In this document: in pieces, positions 1 to 7,500 of the stretch
Layout of the letters: the number at the start of each line of letters is the position of its first letter
Position numbering within the stretch: the first letter of the stretch is position 1
NCBI GenBank assembly: GCA_964611805.1
Contig: CAZTBG010000044.1
Location: forward strand, 1-16,681
Origin: W589 sp964611805
Lineage (GTDB): Bacteria > Chloroflexota > Dehalococcoidia > Dehalococcoidales > Fen-1064
Direction: 5' to 3'
DNA: 16,681 nt
The notes under the pieces: model-generated
What the model saw: the letters and a program-made list of their open reading frames with translations, nothing else
Told to the model about the DNA's origin: nothing
Database searches by the model: none
Translations under genes and position numbers: made by a program

Positions 1-1
1 G

Positions 2-46
2 TTGCAGAAGGAACTGGCTATAAAAAAGAAGCTGGAGAAAAAGTAA
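2..46 (+). CDS. possible C-terminal tail of an unidentified upstream gene (partial)
   Basis: An open frame enters from the window edge and stops at TAA 44-46. It reads as a lysine-rich helical tail (LQKELAIKKKLEKK). It lies 28 nt before the tautomerase start and leaves room for that gene's ribosome-binding site, so it could be the upstream operon member. A second frame is also open from the edge to a stop at 82-84, so the choice rests only on the spacing and the composition. No function can be assigned. Confidence 0.3.
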   Translation: MQKELAIKKKLEKK

Positions 47-61
47 CTGGACGTGCCGAAA

Positions 62-67
62 AAGGAG
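62..67 (+). promoter_or_regulatory. ribosome-binding site of the tautomerase gene
   Basis: AAGGAG lies 7 nt before ATG 75. It fixes the start so that the catalytic proline becomes residue 1 after methionine removal. Confidence 0.8.
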
Positions 68-74
68 ACACATC

Positions 75-269
75 ATGCCGGTAGTCATCATCGAAATGTG
101 GGAAGGCCGCAGTGTAGAGCAGAAGAAACAGCTAGTCGAGGGGATAACTGACACGTTTACCCGGATTGGGGTTCCCAAGGAAGCACTGCACATTATCATA
201 CAGGATATACCAAAGCACAACTGGGGGCATGCAGGTAGGTTGGCCTCGGAGACAGGCCAGGGGACGTAA
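75..269 (+). CDS. 4-oxalocrotonate tautomerase family enzyme
   Basis: This 64-residue protein has the size and layout of the 4-oxalocrotonate tautomerase (2-hydroxymuconate tautomerase) family. These are small enzymes that assemble as hexamers and use the N-terminal proline, exposed after Met removal, as the catalytic base in keto-enol isomerisation. The sequence starts MPVVIIEMWEGRS: Pro1 and Arg11 (mature numbering) match the family's catalytic residues, and the EGRS-EQK stretch and the later NWG near residue 49 are typical. The position corresponding to the second catalytic arginine (Arg39) appears to be His38, so the substrate may differ from that of the xylene/phenol meta-cleavage enzymes. 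No aromatic degradation genes are visible nearby, so the physiological substrate is unknown. It is probably cotranscribed with whatever lies to its left. Confidence 0.87.
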   Translation: MPVVIIEMWEGRSVEQKKQLVEGITDTFTRIGVPKEALHIIIQDIPKHNWGHAGRLASETGQGT

Positions 270-291
270 TCCGGTGGCGGATGTACCGCTA

Positions 292-320
292 TGGACATGG
301 GAACACTGGTATGGTTTAAT
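292..320 (+). promoter_or_regulatory. sigma70-type promoter for the small membrane protein gene
   Basis: TGGACA (292-297) and TTTAAT (315-320) are separated by exactly 17 nt, each one mismatch from consensus. Transcription would start near 327, giving a leader of about 36 nt that carries the ribosome-binding site AAGGTGAGG (346-354) 8 nt before ATG 363. This implies that the downstream gene is transcribed independently of the tautomerase gene. Confidence 0.6.
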
Positions 321-362
321 TTAGGGGTCGGTGACACAGCAGCATAAGGTGAGGAATGGAGC

Positions 363-830
363 ATGGAAAGCGGGGCATTGTGGGTAGTACTGTCACTAAT
401 TGTTGTCGTAGCGTTGTTCTCTTTCCTGAGGGGGCGTGGCGGGGTACGGCGGCGACCGGAAATAATCCAGTTGATTCTCAATGATGTCAAGATGGACCAG
501 GCACTGGTAGAAGCGTTTTACCTTCGGGAGAAACCCAGAAAATTTGAAAGGAATAACTGGGCGCTTTACAAGAACAACGTTGGATTTCTCGGTGAGTCGC
601 TGAATGAGACCTTGAGACTGACTTTCGGCATGGTAGAAGACCTCAATCAAGAAATCAAGCTTGCTAAAAAGAACAAGACCAGCCACCAGAGCATCAATGT
701 CACCAAACTGAACGAACCCCTTAAAGCGTCCCGTAAGGGTCTTGAGGACTGGATGATGGAAAACCTGGGAACGACGGAGCCTCCTCTAAAGTACCCCTCA
801 TTTTTTGGTACGCTCTTCGGCCAGGAATAA
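363..830 (+). CDS. small single-pass membrane protein of unknown function
   Basis: I do not recognise this 155-residue protein. Residues about 5-22 form one hydrophobic helix (ALWVVLSLIVVVALFSFL), followed at once by a basic cluster (RGRGG, then RRRP). By the positive-inside rule, the remaining 130 or so residues should face the cytoplasm. That domain is charged and looks mainly helical. It has a central region rich in Lys, Asn and Gln and a C-terminal stretch ending in an aromatic-rich segment (YPSFFGTLFGQE). No catalytic motif, cysteine pair or repeat is visible. A good promoter and ribosome-binding site precede it, so it is very likely a real gene. It converges on the rimI-like gene. It may be a lineage-specific signalling or scaffolding protein, but that is speculation. 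Confidence 0.8.
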   Translation: MESGALWVVLSLIVVVALFSFLRGRGGVRRRPEIIQLILNDVKMDQALVEAFYLREKPRKFERNNWALYKNNVGFLGESLNETLRLTFGMVEDLNQEIKLAKKNKTSHQSINVTKLNEPLKASRKGLEDWMMENLGTTEPPLKYPSFFGTLFGQE

Positions 831-833
831 GTG

Positions 834-852
834 GCTTACCGGTTGGTTAAGC
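834..852. terminator. weak hairpin between convergent genes
   Basis: GCTTACC and GGTTAAGC can pair as a 7-bp stem with a GGTT loop and one bulged T. It sits in the 28-nt space between the stops of the convergent membrane-protein and rimI genes. There is no T-tract on either strand, so it is at best a weak bidirectional terminator. Confidence 0.3.
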
Positions 853-858
853 AGGCAG

Positions 859-1515
859 TCAGGTGCCCATAGGGTAGCGGTCTGGCCCCCACTTTCTGGC
901 GTAGGCCTTTTTTAGTTCCATTAGCTGTGCCCGAAATGATGGCGAGGCAATGTGGTCGGTGGACATTATTATTGCGTCCTCCCGGTTATCGGTATAATAG
1001 CCTCGCCGCAAACCCACCTGGGTGAAGCCGTATTTCGTATAGAGTTTCTGTGCAGCCGTGTTGGAGACACGGACCTCCAGAGTGATGATTCCTACCTCGC
1101 GCCGGGTAGCCATGTCTAGTATCGACTGCAATAGCAGCTCACCGATTCCCTGCCGGCGGTTGGCCTCTCGTGTGGCGATAGTAGTTATGTGAGCTTCATC
1201 AGCTATTACCCAGAAACCGGCAAAACCTGTAATGCATTCTCCACCTTTGGCTGCCCACTTGCTGTCCGGCAACCGGTCAGGGCTGAACAGCCTGCTTGCC
1301 TTGGATAACAATCTCATCAAGCCACTCTGTGGGGGGCTCTCTTCGGGCTCTTCGGCCAGCTCTGCAGCATTGCAGGCCACAATATAGTGGGCCAGCCGGT
1401 TCTCTAACTCGCGTTTGAAGTTGGGTGGCGGCCACTCAGTGGGAAAGGCTTCTCGGTCGATTTCGAAGGCTTGGTCAATGTCCTCAAAACGCATCAGGCG
1501 TACGTAGTCCGGCAT
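859..1515 (-). CDS. rimI: RimI-type GNAT N-acetyltransferase (ribosomal protein alanine acetyltransferase-like)
   Basis: This is a GNAT-fold acetyltransferase that transfers acetyl from acetyl-CoA to a protein N-terminus. RimI acts on ribosomal protein S18 in E. coli, and the target here is inferred. N-terminal residues 4-47 match the RimI start (DIDQAFEIDREAFPTEWPP). The acetyl-CoA loop RRQGIG lies at 120-125. LEVRVSN at 146-152 and LYTKYGF at 158-164 are the classic RimI signature, with Tyr159 in the position of the catalytic acid, followed by RRGYY and EDAIIM. At 218 residues it is longer than the usual 150 or so. There is an insert of about 42 residues (about 51-92; Glu/Pro-rich, then a basic amphipathic stretch) and a C-terminal extension of about 30. 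ATG 1515 has AGGGGA 7 nt upstream (1523-1528). A TACAAT-like -10 is present on the minus strand at 1548-1553, without a convincing -35. Confidence 0.85.
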   Translation of the reverse strand: MPDYVRLMRFEDIDQAFEIDREAFPTEWPPPNFKRELENRLAHYIVACNAAELAEEPEESPPQSGLMRLLSKASRLFSPDRLPDSKWAAKGGECITGFAGFWVIADEAHITTIATREANRRQGIGELLLQSILDMATRREVGIITLEVRVSNTAAQKLYTKYGFTQVGLRRGYYTDNREDAIIMSTDHIASPSFRAQLMELKKAYARKWGPDRYPMGT

Positions 1516-1608
1516 AATAACATCCCCTGAGATGGGTTGCTCGGACTATTGTAACACATCTATGAAGTTTTGGTGTCGCCGCAGATGGCTGGCATGTCAT
1601 GTCGATAT

Positions 1609-1645
1609 CGCCGTAAGGCGTCTTTATGGCCTATCCTTTGGCCAT
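1609..1645. promoter_or_regulatory. two inverted repeats in the divergent rimI/sigma intergenic region
   Basis: CGCC-gtaa-GGCG (1609-1620) is followed directly by a perfect ATGGCC / GGCCAT inverted repeat with an 8-nt spacer (1626-1631 and 1640-1645). They lie between the divergent rimI and sigma-factor genes, upstream of the sigma promoter. They could be an operator or structured RNA. The sequence alone does not decide, and the short stems argue against strong terminators. Confidence 0.3.
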
Positions 1646-1683
1646 TTTATACGTTATACATATTGCACCGGGTAGCAGATAAA

Positions 1684-1712
1684 TTGCGGTGGGGTCCGCA
1701 GCGGTGTAGAAT
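1684..1712 (+). promoter_or_regulatory. promoter of the ECF sigma / DUF5667 operon
   Basis: TTGCGG (1684-1689) and TAGAAT (1707-1712) have a 17-nt spacer. The start would be near 1719, leaving a leader of about 25 nt with a GGGGG ribosome-binding site (1732-1736) 7 nt before GTG 1744. The -10 is five of six to consensus and the -35 three of six. I see no duplicated ECF-type promoter here, so autoregulation by the encoded sigma factor is not evident. Confidence 0.5.
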
Positions 1713-1743
1713 TCTTTAAGGTTTTTAGTGTGGGGGTTATCTG

Positions 1744-2280
1744 GTGCAAGACGAGCAAGGCCTTGTCCGCCAGGCACAACAGGGAGACAAGGATGCTTTC
1801 GCCGAGTTATATGAGACTTATTTCGATAAGATTTATCGGTATGTGTTTCTCAAGATAAGCAACAAGGCAGAGGCTGAGGATATGGCACAGCAGGTCTTCC
1901 TTAAGGCTTACCAGTCTATCGGGTCCTTCAAGTGGAAGGGAGTCCCCTTCTCTGCCTGGCTGTTTCGCATTGCTCATAACCAGATTGTCGACTTCATCAG
2001 GAAGCAGAGCAAACGGCCTACGGTCCGACTGGAAGAGTCGATGGTCTCCAGCGATGATAACCCGTTGCGGACAGTCGAGAGCCGCTTTGATATTGAAAGG
2101 TTAAGGTTGGCTACCCGCCAGCTGACTGCGGCCCAGCAGGAGGTTATCAGTTTGCGCTTTGCTGGTGGTCTGGCCATTGCCGATGTGGCCCGCACGATGG
2201 GCAAGAGTGAGGGTGCGGTCAAGGCGTTGCAGCACAGTGCAGTAGCAGCTCTGCGTAAGGTGCTTCTGGCAGGTGAGTAA
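1744..2280 (+). CDS. ECF-subfamily RNA polymerase sigma-70 factor
   Basis: This 178-residue protein contains only sigma regions 2 and 4, as in extracytoplasmic-function sigma factors. Region 2 covers about residues 10-85 (AFAELYETYFDKIYRYV, EAEDMAQQVFLKAYQ, FSAWLFRIAHNQIVDFIRK). The -35-binding region 4 helix-turn-helix covers about 124-175 (LTAAQQEVISLRFAGGL, IADVARTMGKSEGAVK). The start is GTG 1744, supported by a G-rich site 7 nt upstream. It directs core polymerase to a small regulon in response to a signal, probably gated by the membrane protein encoded 2 nt downstream. The two genes are almost certainly one translationally coupled unit. The target promoters cannot be read from this window. 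Confidence 0.93.
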   Translation: MQDEQGLVRQAQQGDKDAFAELYETYFDKIYRYVFLKISNKAEAEDMAQQVFLKAYQSIGSFKWKGVPFSAWLFRIAHNQIVDFIRKQSKRPTVRLEESMVSSDDNPLRTVESRFDIERLRLATRQLTAAQQEVISLRFAGGLAIADVARTMGKSEGAVKALQHSAVAALRKVLLAGE

Positions 2281-2282
2281 TA

Positions 2283-3374
2283 ATGAAGAAGGGTAAGGAG
2301 TTTAATAATATCCTTGATGAGTGTCTTGAGCGGATACTGGTCAATGGGGAGACGATAGAGCAGTGTCTTGAGAGGTATCCGGAATATGCCGCTGAGCTCA
2401 AGCCACTGTTGCTTACGGCTACGGCTACCAACGAGGCAATAGTAGATGTTACTCCCAGCCCTGAGTTTAAGGCCAGGGCCCGCTATCAGCTTCGAGTGGA
2501 AATGGCCGGGTCGGACATCAAGAAAAAGCGTTTCTTTCTTGCCTGGCAGCCGCGGTGGGCAGCGGTGCTTGTTACTGTCCTGGCGGTGGTGCTGCTCGGC
2601 GGCGGTACCGTTTTGGCAGCTGACTCTGATAATACCATACCTGGCAACCCGCTCTATGCAGTGAAACTGGCGACCGAAAATGTGCGGTTAGCCTTGACTT
2701 CGTCCGACGTTGCCAAAGCTGAGTTATATGCCGCTCTGGTGGACCGCAGGACGAGTGAGATAGAACAGCTGATGAAGAGGGGCAAGACGGAATTGGCACA
2801 GCGGACGGTCGCCCGTCTCAAGAGTCATCTGGCTAACATATATAGCCTCTCGCCGGCCAGCCAGTCAACAATCGGGCCTGAAATCACTGAAAAGGATCCT
2901 GTGGCGCCAGAAGAATCCTCAGTAAAACCGGATGTTGCCGTTCAGGATATAGCCACCGCTGTCTCAGCCGCGGAGCGGACCAGGTTACAGGTACTCTTGG
3001 GCCGTTACATAGTCAGTCATCCGGACGAAATCCGGACTATGGTGGAGGAGGCCCCGCCGTCCGTTAAACTGGCCCTGACCCGGGTGATTGTCGCTTCCGT
3101 AAACAGCTACGTAGACAGCTGCCAGAAGGCTATTCGGGAATCAAAACAGTCACAAAACGGAGAGGAAACCGATACCTCAAATGGGGCATCCGATAACTCA
3201 AACCAGCAACCGGGTGAATCTGACATGGGACCGGGTACCTCAAATCAGCAATCAGGTGAGTCTGACAAGGGACCGGGTACCTCGAATCAGCAATCGGGTA
3301 CTTCTAACCAGCAATCGGGAGCTTCGAGCCTGGCACCGGCCTCTTCTGTAGCGCAATCGAGCACTGCCAGATAG
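2283..3374 (+). CDS. DUF5667-type membrane protein, probable anti-sigma partner of the ECF factor
   Basis: This 363-residue protein has a cytoplasmic N-terminal segment of about 90 residues, one transmembrane helix (about 92-112, after the basic KKKRFF) and a large outer region. The N-terminus contains CLER twice (14-17 and 28-31) around a NGETIEQCLERYPEYAAELK stretch seen in Chloroflexota proteins encoded next to ECF sigma genes. Just outside the membrane, residues about 117-180 (IPGNPLYAVKLATENVRLAL, then a long charged helix) resemble the DUF5667 domain. The C-terminal 60 or so residues are a low-complexity Ser/Gln/Gly tail with tandem repeats. It starts 2 nt after the sigma stop, with AGGTGAG inside the sigma gene as ribosome-binding site. 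An anti-sigma or sensor role is inferred from operon context and topology. No zinc-binding ZAS motif is visible. Confidence 0.82.
   Translation: MKKGKEFNNILDECLERILVNGETIEQCLERYPEYAAELKPLLLTATATNEAIVDVTPSPEFKARARYQLRVEMAGSDIKKKRFFLAWQPRWAAVLVTVLAVVLLGGGTVLAADSDNTIPGNPLYAVKLATENVRLALTSSDVAKAELYAALVDRRTSEIEQLMKRGKTELAQRTVARLKSHLANIYSLSPASQSTIGPEITEKDPVAPEESSVKPDVAVQDIATAVSAAERTRLQVLLGRYIVSHPDEIRTMVEEAPPSVKLALTRVIVASVNSYVDSCQKAIRESKQSQNGEETDTSNGASDNSNQQPGESDMGPGTSNQQSGESDKGPGTSNQQSGTSNQQSGASSLAPASSVAQSSTAR
3201..3326 (+). repeat. in-frame tandem repeats in the DUF5667 protein tail
   Basis: Two 42-bp units (3201-3242, 3243-3284) each encode NQQ[P/S]GESD[M/K]GPGTS. They are followed by two 21-bp half-units (3285-3305, 3306-3326) encoding NQQSG[T/A]S. 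All units keep the frame, so copy number can change without breaking the protein. The tail is predicted to be disordered and outside the membrane. Confidence 0.9.
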
Positions 3375-3423
3375 CCTCTTGTATGGTAGGGCGTCCAGTC
3401 ACGGCTGCTTCTCCGAAGGTGAT

Positions 3424-4446
3424 TTACCACATGGTCTGCTGGGCGGACTTGTCCCGGTTGTACGGCTTACCGAGGTGCTCGTAGGCCAGCGGGGTGGCTA
3501 CCCGCCCGCGCGGCGTCCGCTCAAGGAAGCCCAGCTGCATCAGGTAGGGCTCATAGATGTCCATAATTGCGTCTGATTCTTCACTGATGGAGGCGGCAAT
3601 TGTTTCAAGTCCCACCGGTCCGCCGCTGAACTTGTCGATAATGGTAGACAGCACCTTGCGGTCCAGCTCGTCCAGGCCGAGCGGGTCAACCTCCAGCCGC
3701 GCCAGTGCTTCAAGTGACACTGCTCTGGTGACGCTGCCGTCTGCCTTCACCTGGGCGTAATCACGCACCCGCTTGAGTAGCCGGTTAGCTACACGCGGCG
3801 TACCCCGGGCACGACGTGCTATCTCCTCCAGACCTTCGGTATCAGCTTCTATCTGCAGAATCTCAGCGGAGCGCTTGAGGATACTCTCGATTGATGCCTG
3901 GTCATAGAAATCAAGATGGTAGACGACCCCGAAGCGGTCCCTGAGGGGTGGACTCAGCAGGGCGAAGCGGGTGGTCGCACCAATCAGAGTGAAGGTGGGG
4001 AGGCTCAGCCGGAGGCTCTTGGCACCGGGCCCCTTGCCAATGATTATATCCAGGGCGGAGTCCTCCATGGCGGGGTACAGTATCTCCTCGATAGCGCGGT
4101 TGAGGCGGTGGATTTCGTCGATGAAAAGGACGTCCTGCTTGTGCAGGTTGGTCAGGATGGCTGCCAGGTCTCCGGTACGCTCGATAGCTGGTCCTGATGT
4201 TACCCGGATGTTGCTTCTCATCTCGGTGGCAATGATGTGGGCCAGGCAGGTCTTACCCAGGCCGGGAGGTCCATAGAGCAGGACGTGGTCCAGGGCTTCA
4301 CCCCTGCCCTTGGCGGCGGCGATGGCTATCCTCAAATTTCCTTTGACGGTATCCTGCCCGACGAAGTCATCAAGACACCGGGGCCGCAAGCTGGTCTCGA
4401 TTGGCCTGTCTTCGGCGCTGGGCTTGCCTGATATGATGCGAGCCAT
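3424..4446 (-). CDS. ruvB: Holliday junction branch migration helicase RuvB
   Basis: RuvB is the AAA+ motor that, with RuvA, drives branch migration of Holliday junctions during recombination and repair. The protein is 340 residues from ATG 4446, the normal family length. Walker A GPPGLGKT lies at 59-66, Walker B LFIDEIH at 107-113, sensor 1 GATTR at 156-160, the arginine-finger segment PLRDRFG at 167-173, and sensor 2 in ARGTPRVANRLL. The C-terminal winged helix (GPVGLETIA, GFLERTPRGR) is intact. The open frame extends 13 codons upstream to GTG 4485, but that codon abuts a TATAAT -10 and would lie upstream of the transcription start. ATG 4446 is preceded by AGGAAGGA (4458-4465) and gives the usual MARIIS-type N-terminus. 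ruvA and ruvC are not in the window. The gene lies downstream of rpoC, behind a strong terminator, so it is transcribed on its own. Confidence 0.95.
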   Translation of the reverse strand: MARIISGKPSAEDRPIETSLRPRCLDDFVGQDTVKGNLRIAIAAAKGRGEALDHVLLYGPPGLGKTCLAHIIATEMRSNIRVTSGPAIERTGDLAAILTNLHKQDVLFIDEIHRLNRAIEEILYPAMEDSALDIIIGKGPGAKSLRLSLPTFTLIGATTRFALLSPPLRDRFGVVYHLDFYDQASIESILKRSAEILQIEADTEGLEEIARRARGTPRVANRLLKRVRDYAQVKADGSVTRAVSLEALARLEVDPLGLDELDRKVLSTIIDKFSGGPVGLETIAASISEESDAIMDIYEPYLMQLGFLERTPRGRVATPLAYEHLGKPYNRDKSAQQTMW

Positions 4447-4485
4447 TTCCAAAAGCGTCCTTCCTGTTGCTGCCTGCCGTGTCAC

Positions 4486-4494
4486 ATTATACCA
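4486..4494 (-). promoter_or_regulatory. extended -10 promoter of ruvB
   Basis: On the minus strand TGGTATAAT gives a consensus -10 hexamer with the TG extension. No good -35 is visible, as is common for extended -10 promoters. The predicted start near 4479 gives a leader of about 33 nt to ATG 4446 and rules out the GTG at 4485 as initiator. Confidence 0.6.
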
Positions 4495-4534
4495 CAGGAA
4501 AGGCCCGGCCAGGCGCTGCCCTGTGATTAAAGAA

Positions 4535-4560
4535 TGTGGGCCCGGATATCCGGGCCCACA
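4535..4560 (-). terminator. rho-independent terminator of rpoB-rpoC
   Basis: This is a perfect 26-nt palindrome: an 11-bp GC-rich stem (TGTGGGCCCGG and its complement) around an ATAT loop. On the minus strand it is followed by TTCTTTAAT. It lies 25 nt after the rpoC stop, so it should end the rpoBC transcript and insulate ruvB. The + strand side lacks a T-tract. Confidence 0.85.
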
Positions 4561-4585
4561 CTAAATACCAGATTACCAGTAGTTG

Positions 4586-7500
4586 CTAGAGCATCGACTC
4601 GGGCTCATCCTTGTCCTCATCTGCATCTGGGAAGGTTATCGAATCCTCTCTGGGTTCCGTTTCTAACCCGGCAGCCATTTCTCCTTCAGCCCCCGGGACT
4701 GCCACCAGAACCGCTTCCTGCTCGTCGGCTTCCGGTTTGTCTGATTCATCCGGTGGTTCTTCGCTGGCCTTGTATCGGGCCGGGATAAGTCGACCGATGA
4801 TTACATTTTCCTTAAGCCCAATCAACCTGTCGGTGGCCCGCTTGACAGCCGCCTCGGTCAGCACCTTGGTGGTCTCCTGGAAGGAGGCGGCGGCCAGCCA
4901 GCTATTGGTGCTCAAAGCTGCCCGCGTTATGCCCAGCAGCAATGTACGGGCGGTAGCCGGTTCTCCCCCTTCGGCGAGTACTTTGGCATTGAGGTCTTCG
5001 TACTCGAACCTGTTTATCAATTCCCCGGGGACAACGTCAGTGTCACCCGTAGAGTCAATCCGGACCTTGGACAGCATCTGCCTGGCGATGATTTCGATGT
5101 GTTTATCGTTGATGTTCACTCCCTGGGAGCGGTAGACCTTCTGCACCTCGTCGACCAGGTATTGCTGAACAGCCTCACGGCCAAGGACATGCAGTATATC
5201 CTGGGGATTCACAGAGCCCTCGGTAAGCTGCTGCCCGGCAGCAATAACGTCGCCGGTCTGGACACGGATACGTGTTGTTGCCGGGAGGTGATACTCACGC
5301 TCTTCTGTCTCCTCGTAGGTGATGGAGAGATGGCCATCTTCAATAACCACCTCGCCAGCGACACGGGACATAATGGGTTGGACCTCGGCAATCAGTTCGC
5401 TGGACTCTGCTTCGCTTTCGGGTGGCGTGCTGGTCTTGCTCTTTTTGGCAGATTTCCCCTTTTTGGCAGGCGGGAGCGCCAGTACCGTTCCAATATCCAC
5501 CCATTGGCCGTTGTCCACTACGAGTTGCCAGCCCGGGGGCAGTGCGTGTTCGACACGGAAGGGGTCGGTGCTGAAGACCCTGATTGTTTGTCCTTCATCA
5601 CTGCGAGTTACCTCGGCGGTTCCATTTATCTCTGAGATAATGGCCTGGATCTTTGGTGTCCTTGCCTCAAACAACTCTTCTACGCGGGGTAGGCCGGTGG
5701 TAATATCCAGTCCGACAACGCCGCCGGTGTGGAAGGTACGTAACGTCAACTGAGTACCCGGCTCACCGATACTCTGTGCGGCGATGATGCCCACCGCCGT
5801 ATTGAGGTCAACCAGACGGCCACGACCAAGGTCGCGCCCGTAGCACTTCTGGCAAACACCCTGCTTTGCCAGACAGGAAAGTGGAGACCTGATGTGGACA
5901 TCGGTTATCCCGGCAGCAACAATCTCTTTTGCCTTCTCTTCACTGATTTCTTCGTTGCGGTCGACGATGATTTCTCCGGTCTCAGGGTGCACCACCTGAC
6001 TGGCTGCCAGCCGGCCGGTTATACGCTCAGTGAGTGACGGCAGCAGCTCGGTCTCTTCCTGCTTTGACATCCAGATGCCGTCGGTGGTACCGCAGTCTTC
6101 TTCGAGGATGATTACGTCATGGGCAACATCGACCAGGCGCCGGGTGAGATAGCCGCTCTCCGAGGTTCTCAAGGCGGTGTCGGCCAGTCCCTTGCGAGCA
6201 CCGTGGGTGGAGATGAAGTACTCGAGCACGCTGAGACCTTCACTGAAGCTCGACTTGATGGGGAAGTCGATAATCCTGCCGGATGGGTTGGTCATCAGTC
6301 CTCTCATGCCGGCCATCTGTCTTATCTGAGTGATATTACCCTTGGCCCCGGATGTCGCCATCATATAGATGCTACCCTGGGGGTCAAGGCTCTGTGAGGT
6401 GGCTTCGGCTACCCTATCGGTGGCCTCCATCCACACATTGACAATGCCGTTGTACCTTTCGTCTTCAGTAATCAGTCCCCGGTTGTACTGGCTTTCAGTA
6501 ACGGCGGCTTTTTCTTCCGCTTCCTTCAGTATTTGCTCTTTGAGGGTGGGGACTTCGAGGTCACTCATGGCGATGGTTGCCCCGGACTTGGTGGCATAGC
6601 GGAAGCCGAGTTCCTTGAGGTTGTCCATGACGGCTGCCATATCCTCATCGCTCATGAACTTGGCGCAATCCGTCACTATCTTTTTTAGGATTGACTTGTC
6701 AACTGGCTGGTTATAGAACCCCAACTCTTTCGGCAGGGCGTCGTTAAAGATGATACGCCCGACCGTAGTCCTGGTTCTCTCTCCGCCGTTCTCCCGGTCA
6801 CGGACCTCAATCTCAGCCCGGAGGTCAATCACACCAAGTTCATACATGAGCTTGGCCTCTTCAAAGCTGCCTACCAGGGTGCCCTTCCCTTTGGCTTCGG
6901 GTCTAATCGTTGTCATGTAGTAACAGCCCAGCACCATATCCAGGGTCGGCGTCACCACCGGCTCACCGGATGATGGCAGCAGCATGTTGTGGATGCTCAG
7001 CATCATTTCTCTGGCACCCTTGACCGCCGCCTTGGAAAGGGGGATGTGGACTGCCATCTGGTCACCATCGAAGTCGGCATTAAAGGCGGAACAGACCAGC
7101 GGGTGTATCTGGATGGCACTACCATCAATAAGCACTGGCTCGAAGGCCTGGATGCTGAGACGGTGCAGGGTAGGGGCACGATTGAGTAGCACCGGCCATC
7201 CCCTGACAACGTCCTCCAATATGTCATACACCTCTGGCTTGGCCTTCTCCACTAACCGGCGGGCACTCTTGATGTTGTGGGCCAGACCCTGCTCAATAAG
7301 TCGGCGCATTACGAAAGGTTTGAACAGCTCCAGGGCCATGCGCCGGGGCAGGCCGCACTGGTGGAGCTTGAGTTCGGGCCCGATGACGATTACCGAGCGG
7401 CCGCTGTAGTCGACCCGTTTGCCAAGCAGGTTCTGGCGAAAGCGCCCCTGCTTTCCCCGCAGCATATCAGAGAGGGACTTCAGTTTGTGATTGCCACTGA

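Noticed and set aside
3201..3326. CRISPR-like repeat array
   Set aside because: The units are directly adjacent without spacers and stay in frame, so they are coding tandem repeats.
5099..5635. Open frames of 140-180 codons on the + strand opposite rpoC
   Set aside because: They are fully inside a gene with conserved RNA polymerase motifs. They lack ribosome-binding sites and look like complement shadows.
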